This document shows, one piece after another, positions 54,971 through 63,563 of a DNA stretch of 64,000 nucleotides. The position numbers and the translations under genes are program-made. This DNA is from Loki-b32 sp964409945 (lineage in GTDB: Archaea; Asgardarchaeota; Lokiarchaeia; Sigyniarchaeales; SOKP01). The stretch covers positions 1 through 64,000 of the forward strand of contig CAYPFJ010000003.1 of NCBI GenBank assembly GCA_964409945.1. Reading direction: 5' to 3'. Below the pieces are notes generated by a model. It searched no databases, was not told the DNA's origin, and worked only from the letters and a program-made list of their open reading frames with translations. Within the stretch, counting starts at the first letter, position 1. Every line of letters starts with the position of its first letter.

Positions 54971-55399
54971 ATGAAGAGCCTCGAAACTAAAACTAAACGA
55001 GTTATTATCGGAAAAGTTGAACCTGAAGAAGATTTAATAGATGCTATAATCGCCATAGTAAACAAACACAGAATTACCTCTGGATTGATTAATTGTATTG
55101 GAGCTTTAAAAAAATTCACAATTGGATATTTTGATATTGAATCTAGAAGTTATCTAACTAGGACAATTGATGAGTATGTAGAATTGGTATCTTGTATGGG
55201 AAATATATTCTTCAAGAATGGCGAACCAATTGTTCACTTACACATCTCTATAGGAACAAGGGATTATAATATTATTGGAGGACATTTACTCCAACCAAGT
55301 ATAGTATCAGTAACAGGCGAGGTTTGTATCTTAGAAATTGAAAAAAAGATAGAAAGATCAAATGATTTGAAATTTAATTTATCATTATTAGATTTGTAA
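54971..55399 (+). CDS. PPC/DUF296 domain protein
   Basis: This 142-residue protein has the PPC (plant and prokaryote conserved, DUF296) fold: LIDAIIAIVNKHRITSGLINCIGALKKF, a metal-site-like HLHISIGTRDYNIIGGHLL (His93/95 region and GGH) and a GEVCILEIEK strand. Stand-alone prokaryotic PPC proteins form trimers and have proposed nucleotide/DNA-related roles. In plants it joins AT-hooks, absent here. It lies between two GTPase genes, 16 and 9 bases away, so is co-transcribed. Confidence 0.85.
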   Translation: MKSLETKTKRVIIGKVEPEEDLIDAIIAIVNKHRITSGLINCIGALKKFTIGYFDIESRSYLTRTIDEYVELVSCMGNIFFKNGEPIVHLHISIGTRDYNIIGGHLLQPSIVSVTGEVCILEIEKKIERSNDLKFNLSLLDL

Positions 55400-55408
55400 T
55401 GATTTAAA

Positions 55409-55963
55409 ATGACAGAAAAAGATAAGAGAAAATGGGCAATTAAATTAACTGTATTAGGAGATCAGGCAGTAGGGAAAACCTCTTTAATTAAAAAATATGT
55501 TACTGGAGCTTTTGAAATGGATTATCATCCAACTTTAGGCGTAGATATAACACTTAAAGATCTCGTTCTCGATGAGATTAATTCTGACGTTCGTCTAATC
55601 TTGTGGGATATTGCTGGTCAAAATAAATATGAATTGACTAGAAAAATGTTTTTTCAAGGATGTGTTGGAGCTTTATTAATCTATGATGTGACAAGACCCT
55701 CAACTTTTAAAAACGTAACCGCGAAATGGTTAAATGACTTTAAACAATATGGACGCTCAAATGCAATATTTATTCTGATTGGGAATAAAGTAGATATGGA
55801 GGACTCAATAAAAGTACAATCTGAAGACGGAATAAAGTTATCCAAAGAGTTAAAGGCGATAGATTTTATTGAAACAAGTGCAAAATATGGTAAAAATGTT
55901 GAAAAAGCATTTGAAAAATTAGTTATGCATGTATTAAACAATCTTAGTGGAAAATCAAATTAA
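55409..55963 (+). CDS. Rab-like small GTPase with atypical switch II
   Basis: This 184-residue GTPase is paralogous to its neighbours. GDQAVGKTS P-loop, HPTLG switch I, DIAGQN in switch II (catalytic Gln kept, the following Glu replaced by Asn), GNKVD and ETSAK. C-terminus NLSGKSN without Cys. Third gene of the cluster, 9 bases after the PPC gene and 18 before V4R. Confidence 0.94.
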   Translation: MTEKDKRKWAIKLTVLGDQAVGKTSLIKKYVTGAFEMDYHPTLGVDITLKDLVLDEINSDVRLILWDIAGQNKYELTRKMFFQGCVGALLIYDVTRPSTFKNVTAKWLNDFKQYGRSNAIFILIGNKVDMEDSIKVQSEDGIKLSKELKAIDFIETSAKYGKNVEKAFEKLVMHVLNNLSGKSN

Positions 55964-55981
55964 AAAAAAATTAAGACCGAA

Positions 55982-56548
55982 ATGATTGGAGATTATAAAG
56001 GAATTGTAAAAAATAAGGTTATCATAGCACTACTCCAGGCATATCATGATATCCTTGATTATGATGGAATGAAATCAATTCTAAGAGAAGCAGAAATGAT
56101 TTATATTAAGGATATAGGAAATCAAAATCCTAATGATACAATAGATTATTTTTCTTTTAAAAAAATCATTTCTGCTCAAAATTGTTTATTATATGATTCT
56201 TCAAAACTCCTCTATGAAATTGGAAAAAAAATGGCATTTTATTTATTCCCATTTGGTAAAAGTCTTGAAGAGATAATCAATGAAATTAATACTTCTATTA
56301 TTACAGATTGGAAAGTTGAAATTTTAGATAATATCGAAAATGAAATAACTGTTCAAGTCGATAGGTGCATCTTCTGTTCTGAGATTGGAGTTCCTTGTGA
56401 TTTATTTATTGGATTTTTAGTTCATTCATTACAAAAATCACTACCATCAGGACAAATGGTTACATGCAAAAGAGAAAATGAAGATATAAACGATCCAACT
56501 CACAATAGTTTTATTGTTAAATTAAAAATTGAGAAAAATATTAAATAA
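55982..56548 (+). CDS. V4R-domain protein (Bet3/TRAPP-like fold)
   Basis: This 188-residue protein has an N-terminal helical part (about 1-70) with YDSSKLLYEIGKKMAFYLF, then the V4R pattern: a beta sheet, Cys129-x2-Cys132, Cys139, a helix (LFIGFLVHSLQKSL) and Cys162, followed by the final strand. The usual last Cys is replaced. The V4R fold is shared with TRAPP subunits of Bet3 type, which in eukaryotes act as exchange factors for Rab GTPases. Here the gene is 18 bases after a Rab-like GTPase and upstream of another. A GEF role is inference from fold and location. Confidence 0.83.
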   Translation: MIGDYKGIVKNKVIIALLQAYHDILDYDGMKSILREAEMIYIKDIGNQNPNDTIDYFSFKKIISAQNCLLYDSSKLLYEIGKKMAFYLFPFGKSLEEIINEINTSIITDWKVEILDNIENEITVQVDRCIFCSEIGVPCDLFIGFLVHSLQKSLPSGQMVTCKRENEDINDPTHNSFIVKLKIEKNIK

Positions 56549-56677
56549 TTTTTTGAAGAAGATAATATTAGTATAATTCATAGAAGAAATCCTTATATTT
56601 GTAATTAAAAAAAATATCATATATCAAATTTGAAATAAAGTATTAAATATACTTACAACAAAATAATAAATTGCATA

Positions 56678-57232
56678 ATGACAAGAGAAGAAACTAGTGA
56701 ATTACGTGAATTCGTTTTTAAAATAACTATTTTAGGAGATGCGGCAGTGGGCAAAACTTCATTAATTAGCCAATTTGTAGAAGGATCATTTCAAGAAGAT
56801 TATAAACCTACATTAGGAGCTAACATTGTACGAAAAGATGTAAATCTTGATAATGCAAGAGTTAGATTAATCATGTGGGATTTAGCTGGTCAAGAAAAAT
56901 ATCAAGTTGTTCGTAGTATGTACTTTCAAGGGTGTCAAGGCGCTCTACTCGTATATGACGTAACGCGCTATAATACATTAGATAACATTAATACGAAATG
57001 GTTAAGAGACTTTAAAAAACATGTAAAAAAGAAAGGAGCATTCATCTTAATAGGGAATAAAAGTGATTTAAAAGATCAGAGAGTAATACCTACAGAACGA
57101 GGAAAAGAATTAGCTACTAAAATTAAAGCTAGCCATTTTATTGAAACAAGCGCAAAACTTGGAGAAAATATTGAAGAAGCTTTTTCTCTCCTAGTACATC
57201 AAATTTTAAGTGATCATGGGGTTAATCTTTAA
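56678..57232 (+). CDS. Rab-like small GTPase
   Basis: This 184-residue GTPase has GDAAVGKTS, KPTLG, WDLAGQE (catalytic Gln), GNKSD and ETSAK, and ends SDHGVNL with no Cys. It is spaced 129 bases from the V4R gene, so may have its own promoter (a TTAAATATAC-like stretch near 56642-56651). Closely related to the other two in this cluster. Confidence 0.94.
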   Translation: MTREETSELREFVFKITILGDAAVGKTSLISQFVEGSFQEDYKPTLGANIVRKDVNLDNARVRLIMWDLAGQEKYQVVRSMYFQGCQGALLVYDVTRYNTLDNINTKWLRDFKKHVKKKGAFILIGNKSDLKDQRVIPTERGKELATKIKASHFIETSAKLGENIEEAFSLLVHQILSDHGVNL

Positions 57233-57321
57233 AAAATTTTAATAATCTCAAAAAACTCTTTTTTGTATCAGCATATTAACAAGCAGACTTTTTTAATATT
57301 TTACTATAAAGAAAATTAATC

Positions 57322-58473
57322 ATGAAAGAAACTTCCCATAGAGTATCTAAAGCTCCAAAATCAGCAATTAGAGAGTTATTCGATCTTGCTTCAGGGCGGC
57401 CAGATGTAATTAGTTTAGGTATTGGACAACCAGATTTTCCCACCCCAGAACCAGCAATACAAGGAAATATTGATGCCTTAAAAAAAAAAATTACGATGTA
57501 TGCTCCTACAAGAGGAGTTCCGGAATTATTAGAATTGATAGAAGAAAAAATGCGAAGGAAAAATAAGATTAACACAAATTGGAAAGAAAATATAATTGTT
57601 ACTAATGGAGCTAGTCAAGCAGTTACTTTAGCATTTGCTTCACTCTTTAATCCAGGAGATGAATTGATTATTTCTTCTCCGAATTTTGTTTCTTACTTTT
57701 ATTGTGCATTATTTTTTGGTGTTAAAGTAATAGAGGTTGAACGAAACAAAGATTTTAGTCCCAATATTGAAGGAATAAGAAATGCAATCACACCTAAGAC
57801 TAAGGCGATGTTAATTAATTCTCCAAATAATCCTACAGGTAATATGCTATCTTCAACTGAATTGAAAGAGATTGTTGATATTATTATCGAAAATGATCTA
57901 TATTTGATAACAGATGAAGTCTATGAGAATTATGTCTATGATGGATTAAAACATATTAGTCCAGCCTCTCTAAATGGTATGTTTGAAAGAACAGTTACCG
58001 TAAATGCGATGTCAAAATTATTTTCTGCCACAGGGTTTAGAATTGGATATGCAGTTGCTTCAAAAACTATTATTGATTTAATGGAAAAATTTCATCAATA
58101 TACAGTTGCAGGAACTAATCATGCTGCACAATATGGTTTCATTGAAGCATTAAAAATGGGTATTGGTTTTTTTGAAGAAATTTGGGAGAGTTTCAATGAA
58201 CGACGAAATTTAGTTTATAATAGATTAAAAGAAATTGGTTTTGATCTTGTAAAACCACACGGAGCGTTTTATATGATGCCATCAACTGAAAAATTCAATT
58301 TGACAGGTTCCCAATTTTCACAGAGAATTATGGAGGAAGAAGCAGTAGCTATTGTTCCTGGAAACATATTCGGGTCATTTTCAGATAATATGGTAAGAAT
58401 ATCATATGCTACTGAAATAGAAAAGCTTAAGGAAGCAATGAACAGAATTGAGAAATTTACTCTAAAATTATAA
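57322..58473 (+). CDS. Aminotransferase class I/II (PLP)
   Basis: This 383-residue fold-type I aminotransferase has ISLGIGQPDFPTP at the start, a TNGASQAV PLP-phosphate region, NSPNNPTGN (about 173-181), TDEVYENYVYDG and the lysine region NAMSKLFSATGFRIGYAV with the PLP-binding Lys followed by the Arg that binds carboxylate. Aspartate/alanine/aromatic specificity is not decidable. Alone after the GTPase cluster (89-base gap) and convergent with the M24 peptidase. Confidence 0.92.
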   Translation: MKETSHRVSKAPKSAIRELFDLASGRPDVISLGIGQPDFPTPEPAIQGNIDALKKKITMYAPTRGVPELLELIEEKMRRKNKINTNWKENIIVTNGASQAVTLAFASLFNPGDELIISSPNFVSYFYCALFFGVKVIEVERNKDFSPNIEGIRNAITPKTKAMLINSPNNPTGNMLSSTELKEIVDIIIENDLYLITDEVYENYVYDGLKHISPASLNGMFERTVTVNAMSKLFSATGFRIGYAVASKTIIDLMEKFHQYTVAGTNHAAQYGFIEALKMGIGFFEEIWESFNERRNLVYNRLKEIGFDLVKPHGAFYMMPSTEKFNLTGSQFSQRIMEEEAVAIVPGNIFGSFSDNMVRISYATEIEKLKEAMNRIEKFTLKL

Positions 58474-58529
58474 AAATATTTATTATAAATACGTCTTCAA
58501 AAGTGCCGTAGTTAATGAATTAATCAATT

Positions 58530-59732
58530 CTATACATAATCAACTTCAAATGGCGTTTTAGGGAGTACTTTCGCACCTTTATTTGTAACAAGGGTAGGTG
58601 ACTCCAGTCGAAGGCCTCCAAGTCCAGGACGATTAAATACTATTGCTGCTATTTCAACCATATTTTCCTCAAATGTTAAATGACCCCAATCTTTCCCAGG
58701 TACTACAACGGGGGAAGATTCATTTCCGATGATACCTATTGAGTGTCCCAAACCAAAAAAAAGATCATTGCCATATCCAGCTTTTTCAGCTACTTTGTGT
58801 ACTTCTTGATAACAATTATCGAACGTGTTTCCTAAATACATATTGTCAATTAGAGCATAGCATAATTGTTCATATACTTCATTGAACTTCTTAAGCTCAG
58901 TGGGACATGATCCAAGAACATAATTATGGCTAAGATCTCCCAGATAACATCCATATTCGCTATGTAAGTCTACAAGTAAAGATTCTCCTTCTTTAACTTG
59001 TTTATTTGTCGCGGGAGTGCATCCATTAAATGTCCATGCTGTACGATAACCTGAACCAATCTCTTGACTTCCTGTAAAAGTCCATTCATAATTGCTACCT
59101 GCTTTTCTCATCGCTAAAGTACCTATTCCCGCAATCTCATTTTCAGTAAATATTTTACCCTCGGGACGTTCACTTAATTCTCTCTTAACAACTTCTTGTC
59201 CAATATCAGTGATTTCGGATGCTTTACGAAGCATAGCAATCTCCTCTGGTTCTTTGATAAATTGAATTCTCTCGGTTTTATCATTAAAATCAACAAGTTC
59301 ACATCCAGGAAATGTTTTCTTTAGTAATTCTGCTTCAGTATATGAGAGCATTTGACCTGTTATACAAATATCTAATCCCAATTCTACCCCTATTTTGGGT
59401 GCAGATCCTTTAGGATTATATACCCCTGCTTTTTTAGCTGCTTTTTCTAGTTTTTTTTCAATATAAAACCCTTTAAGAGGGCCCCATCCACTAATATTTT
59501 TTAAGTGGCCCTCTGCCCTTATTCTTTCAACATCTAGGAGTACTGTAAATAATTCTGGCTCTCCCATTCCTTCTTTTGGGAGAAAAAAATAACTTTTCCA
59601 TGGAACAAAACATCCTGTTAGATAAGTAATAGATTTAACACGAGTAAGAATACAGAAATCTAAATTCAGGTCTTCCATAGCTGTTTGATATTTTCTAATA
59701 TGACCATCCCAATCAATTTTAATTTCATTCAT
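58530..59732 (-). CDS. M24-family metallopeptidase (Xaa-Pro dipeptidase-like)
   Basis: This 400-residue protein has the creatinase N-domain (1-145) and the pita-bread metallopeptidase domain (about 160-400). Dinuclear metal ligands are visible: Asp in LLVDLHSEYG, Asp in YLGDLSHNY, His in FGLGHSIGIIGNESS, Glu in FEENMVEI and Glu in RLESPTL near the C-terminus. Most likely a proline dipeptidase or aminopeptidase P-type enzyme; substrate not known. Divergent to neither neighbour; same strand as cdc48. Confidence 0.9.
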   Translation of the reverse strand: MNEIKIDWDGHIRKYQTAMEDLNLDFCILTRVKSITYLTGCFVPWKSYFFLPKEGMGEPELFTVLLDVERIRAEGHLKNISGWGPLKGFYIEKKLEKAAKKAGVYNPKGSAPKIGVELGLDICITGQMLSYTEAELLKKTFPGCELVDFNDKTERIQFIKEPEEIAMLRKASEITDIGQEVVKRELSERPEGKIFTENEIAGIGTLAMRKAGSNYEWTFTGSQEIGSGYRTAWTFNGCTPATNKQVKEGESLLVDLHSEYGCYLGDLSHNYVLGSCPTELKKFNEVYEQLCYALIDNMYLGNTFDNCYQEVHKVAEKAGYGNDLFFGLGHSIGIIGNESSPVVVPGKDWGHLTFEENMVEIAAIVFNRPGLGGLRLESPTLVTNKGAKVLPKTPFEVDYV

Positions 59733-59862
59733 GATAAATTTCTCTCTTATTAATTAAATAATTATAATTAGACAATGTTTTTAATAAAATTTTATAAAAT
59801 TAATTTAAAACTAGATTTACAAAATACATATAAGAATTAAAAATAGGCAATAGAAATATTAG

Positions 59863-62142
59863 TTATCTATACAAATCCGTTTGAGATTCCGTGATATTTC
59901 TTGATTCAGTTATTTGTTTTGCCATGTTTTCATATCGTTCGAGAATATTCTTTGGTAATGTAGATTTTATTTTAGACAGAGCAAATTCAAAATGCTTGTT
60001 TTCGATTTTCTCTAGTTTATCCATCTCTTCTCTTATTGCTTGCATTCCAGCTTCACGGCAAACATTTTCTAAATCTGCTCCACTGTATCCTTCTGTAATC
60101 TGAGCAATTTTTTTTAAGGATACATCTTCTCCGAGTGGCATGTTTTTTGTATGAACATTTAAAATATTTAATCGAGAATCAACATCAGGTGCTTCTACAA
60201 AAATTAAACGATCAAATCTTCCTGGCCTTAGAAAAGCAGGGTCAACAATATCTGGTCGGTTAGTGCTAGCAATTATTATTATGCCTTTTCGATTTTCAAT
60301 TCCGTCCATTTCAACTAATATTTGATTTACAATCGAAGCAAAGGTGTGTGTTCCTTCATAATCACCTCTTCCTGAAGAAATTGCGTCAATTTCATCAAAA
60401 TAAATTATTGAAGGAGCTGCTTGTCGAGCTTTACGAAATATTTCTCTAACAGCTCTCTCACTTTCTCCTACCCATTTGGAATAGATTTCTGGACCTTTTA
60501 TGGCTATGAAATTTGATTGACTTTCATTTGCAATTGCTTTTGCTAAAAGAGTTTTTCCACACCCCGGAGGTCCAAAAAGAAGGATTCCATTTAGGGGGCG
60601 TATACCTGCCTTCTCGAATAATTTTGGATATTTTAATGGCCATTCTACGGCTTCTCTCAATTCTTGCTTAAGATCTTCTAAACCCCCTACATCATCCCAT
60701 CCAATATCGGGAATTTCAACCATAACTTCTCGCATAGCAGATGGTTCGATAAGATTGGTAGCTTTTATAAAATCTTCATTTTTAATCTTTAATTCTTGAA
60801 TGATTTCGCTTGGGATTGGCTCATCCAAATTGATTTTCGGTAAAATTCTTCTTAGTGAGAACATCGCAGCTTCTCTACTGATTGCCATGATATCCGCGCC
60901 TACAAAACCATGTGTGATTTCAGCATAATTATCTAGATTAACATCCTCTTCCATAGGCATACCCCTTGTGTGTATTTGGAAGATTTCCTTTCTTCCTTTA
61001 ACGTTAGGAACGCCAAATTCAATTTCTCTATCAAAACGCCCTGGTCTTCGTAATGCTTCATCGATTGCATTAATTCTATTAGTAGCACCTACACAAATTA
61101 TTTCTCCCCTTCCTCGTAAGCCATCCATTAAAGACAATAATTGAGAAACTACACGTCTTTCGACCTCTCCCGAAGTATCAACTCTCTTTGGAGCAATCGA
61201 GTCAATTTCATCAATAAATATTATAGATGGAGCATTTTCTTCAGCCTCTCTAAAAATATCACGAAGCCTACCCTCACTTGCTCCATAAAATTTACTCATT
61301 ATTTCAGGGCCATTAATAGTTATAAAATTTGCATTTGATTCTTGAGATACTGCCTTAGCCATTAGGGTTTTACCGGTACCAGAAGGGCCATAGAACAATA
61401 CTCCTTTTGGTGGATCAATATTTAATCGATGAAATAATTCGGGGTGTTTTATCGGTAATTCCACCATTTCTCTAATTCTTTGAATTTCATCAGTTAGACC
61501 TCCAACGTCATCGTAAGTAACAACCCCACCAGAGACATTTAAGACAGCCACTCTCTTATTAACTCTTATCATAGTATCTCTAGTAATTTTAACAACCTTA
61601 TCTGAAGGCTTCAAATTTTCAACGATTAATCTAAGTGTTCCCAATGTTGGTCTTTTTTTCCCTCCAAACTGAAACATTTTCATTATATCAGACATTGGGT
61701 TGTCACTATCATCTTTTTGAACAAAAGTTCCTAAAATATCTACAATATCTCCAATTACTACGGGCTTATCTATTAATTTACCCTTAATTGCTTCTGCTTG
61801 TCTTTTTAAATCGATATTAGGGCGTGTAGGAGTTAATTCAATCTCAATTGCGGGATATACTTCAGCAAGTTTAACTGTAATATATTCTCCTATTGTTGCT
61901 CCCGCATTAAGTCTTTGAAGTCCATCAAGTCTAATGATCCCTTTTCCTCTGTCTTGAACAGATGACACGGCAATACCAGTAGTTTTTTTCTTTCCCCTAA
62001 TCTCGATAATGTCTCCGGGGTTTAAATCTAAATCAAGCATTATATCTTGATCTATATAACATAGAGAACGCCCACTTCGACTCTTTTCCAATCGTTCAAT
62101 TCTGAGTTTCGCTGTTTTTTTCATATTGTTTTTTCGCGACAT
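59863..62142 (-). CDS. cdc48: Cdc48/p97 AAA+ ATPase
   Basis: This 759-residue double-AAA ATPase extracts and unfolds proteins for the proteasome. N-domain (double-psi beta-barrel plus four-stranded part) at about 10-190, D1 with GPSGTGKT and IIFIDEIDSIAP, D2 with GPPGCGKT and IIYFDEIDAISS, both with Arg-finger/sensor regions (RRPGRFDREIEF, LRPGRFDRLIF). The chain ends Leu-Tyr-Arg, a hydrophobic-Tyr-X motif of the type used to dock on proteasomes. Full length and typical of archaea. Single gene. Confidence 0.95.
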   Translation of the reverse strand: MSRKNNMKKTAKLRIERLEKSRSGRSLCYIDQDIMLDLDLNPGDIIEIRGKKKTTGIAVSSVQDRGKGIIRLDGLQRLNAGATIGEYITVKLAEVYPAIEIELTPTRPNIDLKRQAEAIKGKLIDKPVVIGDIVDILGTFVQKDDSDNPMSDIMKMFQFGGKKRPTLGTLRLIVENLKPSDKVVKITRDTMIRVNKRVAVLNVSGGVVTYDDVGGLTDEIQRIREMVELPIKHPELFHRLNIDPPKGVLFYGPSGTGKTLMAKAVSQESNANFITINGPEIMSKFYGASEGRLRDIFREAEENAPSIIFIDEIDSIAPKRVDTSGEVERRVVSQLLSLMDGLRGRGEIICVGATNRINAIDEALRRPGRFDREIEFGVPNVKGRKEIFQIHTRGMPMEEDVNLDNYAEITHGFVGADIMAISREAAMFSLRRILPKINLDEPIPSEIIQELKIKNEDFIKATNLIEPSAMREVMVEIPDIGWDDVGGLEDLKQELREAVEWPLKYPKLFEKAGIRPLNGILLFGPPGCGKTLLAKAIANESQSNFIAIKGPEIYSKWVGESERAVREIFRKARQAAPSIIYFDEIDAISSGRGDYEGTHTFASIVNQILVEMDGIENRKGIIIIASTNRPDIVDPAFLRPGRFDRLIFVEAPDVDSRLNILNVHTKNMPLGEDVSLKKIAQITEGYSGADLENVCREAGMQAIREEMDKLEKIENKHFEFALSKIKSTLPKNILERYENMAKQITESRNITESQTDLYR

Positions 62143-62253
62143 TTTAAACTCATAAAAAAAATCTAATTTTTAAAAAATCTAATTTGACTTTATAAAAAAA
62201 AAGTAATTAATGGTTTATTTTCTTTTTCTTTAATTTTTATAATAAAGTAATTA

Positions 62254-63063
62254 TTAGAGATCTTCATTAATTTGGATGTTTAAATTATGTTCTAAATAAA
62301 ATTTAAATGATTTTGATATCTCTGGTTCGTTTAGAGTTCTATTTTTATTTAGTTTCACATAATTTTTTCTTAATTTAATAATTCTCTTTTTCAATGGTAA
62401 ATACCTTGAAAGATGTAAAAGTCTTCCTACGTAAATCCTTGTAATTTTATCAAGATTTTCATTATCCAAATTTGAAAATACGCTCTTCATTTCTAAGGAT
62501 TTAAGTTCAAATTTTTCATTATCCCTTTTTATAAGGATGTTCTCTAAAAAATCCTCTACTAAAGGGTTTAGCTCTGCCATTTGTGAAAGATCATAAACTG
62601 CATCCGTAACATCCCAGTTATATCTATTAAAATTATCAAATTTTTCATGAATTTTTTTAATAACCATATTTGGAATAGGTTCACCTCTTTTTTCATTCCA
62701 TTTCAAACAAATTTCAATGGGAGTAGCTATATGAATAATAAAAAAAAAAATCTTGAGGGTTTCGGTAATATCTCTTAAATCATGTCTCATACTGGAGTAA
62801 TAGTTTAAATCATCACTAATTACTATGTGCCCCTTTTCTAATTCACTTTTTATTTTTTTAAGGTTCTCTTTTCTAATGATGTATTCTTTTTCATAATCAA
62901 ATTTATCGTCAGTCAATTTTTGTCTTATTATATCAGGATCAATGATTTTAACATCTAAATTATTATATCTTTTTTCAATTGCAGACTTTAATAATTTTGC
63001 AAAGGTACTTTTACCAGAAGCAGGTAATCCTACTAAACAGATTAAAAAATTTTGGTTATCCAA
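62254..63063 (-). CDS. pstK: L-seryl-tRNA(Sec) kinase
   Basis: This 269-residue P-loop kinase is in the PSTK family, which phosphorylates Ser-tRNA(Sec) before SepSecS makes selenocysteine. Visible: GLPASGKST (12-20), DPDIIRQKL, the marker ISDDLNYYSSMRHDL (about 83-97), CLKWNEKRGEPIPN (substrate loop) and HEKFDNFNRYNWD. The C-terminal tRNA-contact part is present. Kti12-type kinases lack this marker combination. Implies the organism decodes UGA as selenocysteine, in line with reports of Sec in Lokiarchaeota. The GIY-YIG gene lies 12 bases upstream. Confidence 0.85.
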   Translation of the reverse strand: MDNQNFLICLVGLPASGKSTFAKLLKSAIEKRYNNLDVKIIDPDIIRQKLTDDKFDYEKEYIIRKENLKKIKSELEKGHIVISDDLNYYSSMRHDLRDITETLKIFFFIIHIATPIEICLKWNEKRGEPIPNMVIKKIHEKFDNFNRYNWDVTDAVYDLSQMAELNPLVEDFLENILIKRDNEKFELKSLEMKSVFSNLDNENLDKITRIYVGRLLHLSRYLPLKKRIIKLRKNYVKLNKNRTLNEPEISKSFKFYLEHNLNIQINEDL

Positions 63064-63075
63064 GAAAGAAATCGC

Positions 63076-63351
63076 CTAAATTGTATTTATACTTATATTC
63101 TTTATTAATTCTCGCTTTTGTTGTCTTGAAAAAGCTTTTATTTGTAATTCCCTTTGCATTGCTTCCTTTCTACTTCGATAAGATTCGAAATATTTTAACT
63201 CAATTTTTTTCTTACCCTTACAGAATTTAGCACCCATCCCACTTCGATGTTCATGCCATCTCCTATAAAGATTATTGGTGTATCCCGTGTAGTAACTTCT
63301 TTTTCCAGTCTTAGCAATAACTTCTAAAATATAAACATAGTATACATCCAT
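63076..63351 (-). CDS. GIY-YIG domain protein (UPF0213-like)
   Basis: This 91-residue single-domain protein has YYVYILEV (GIY-equivalent), YYTGYTNNLYRRWHEHRSG (YIG-equivalent with catalytic Arg in RRWHEH) and a conserved YFESYRSRKEAMQREL helix with catalytic Glu region. Bacterial-like family of putative nucleases; role unknown. It is 12 bases upstream of pstK on the same strand. Confidence 0.88.
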   Translation of the reverse strand: MDVYYVYILEVIAKTGKRSYYTGYTNNLYRRWHEHRSGMGAKFCKGKKKIELKYFESYRSRKEAMQRELQIKAFSRQQKRELIKNISINTI

Positions 63352-63563
63352 ATAAAATCCTCTATGTAATAAATCAACATTGTATTATTTATTTTTTTAG
63401 GCAATCTCTATAAATTTGGTTTAATTTTACAGGCATGCCTTCAAATATTTATTATATATATTGCGATATCATAATTGATTAATTAAGAAAATAAGAATTA
63501 AATTTTTAATAATAAACGATTATTTAATTATTAAGATTCAAATTAGATGCCAAAATAGAACCT

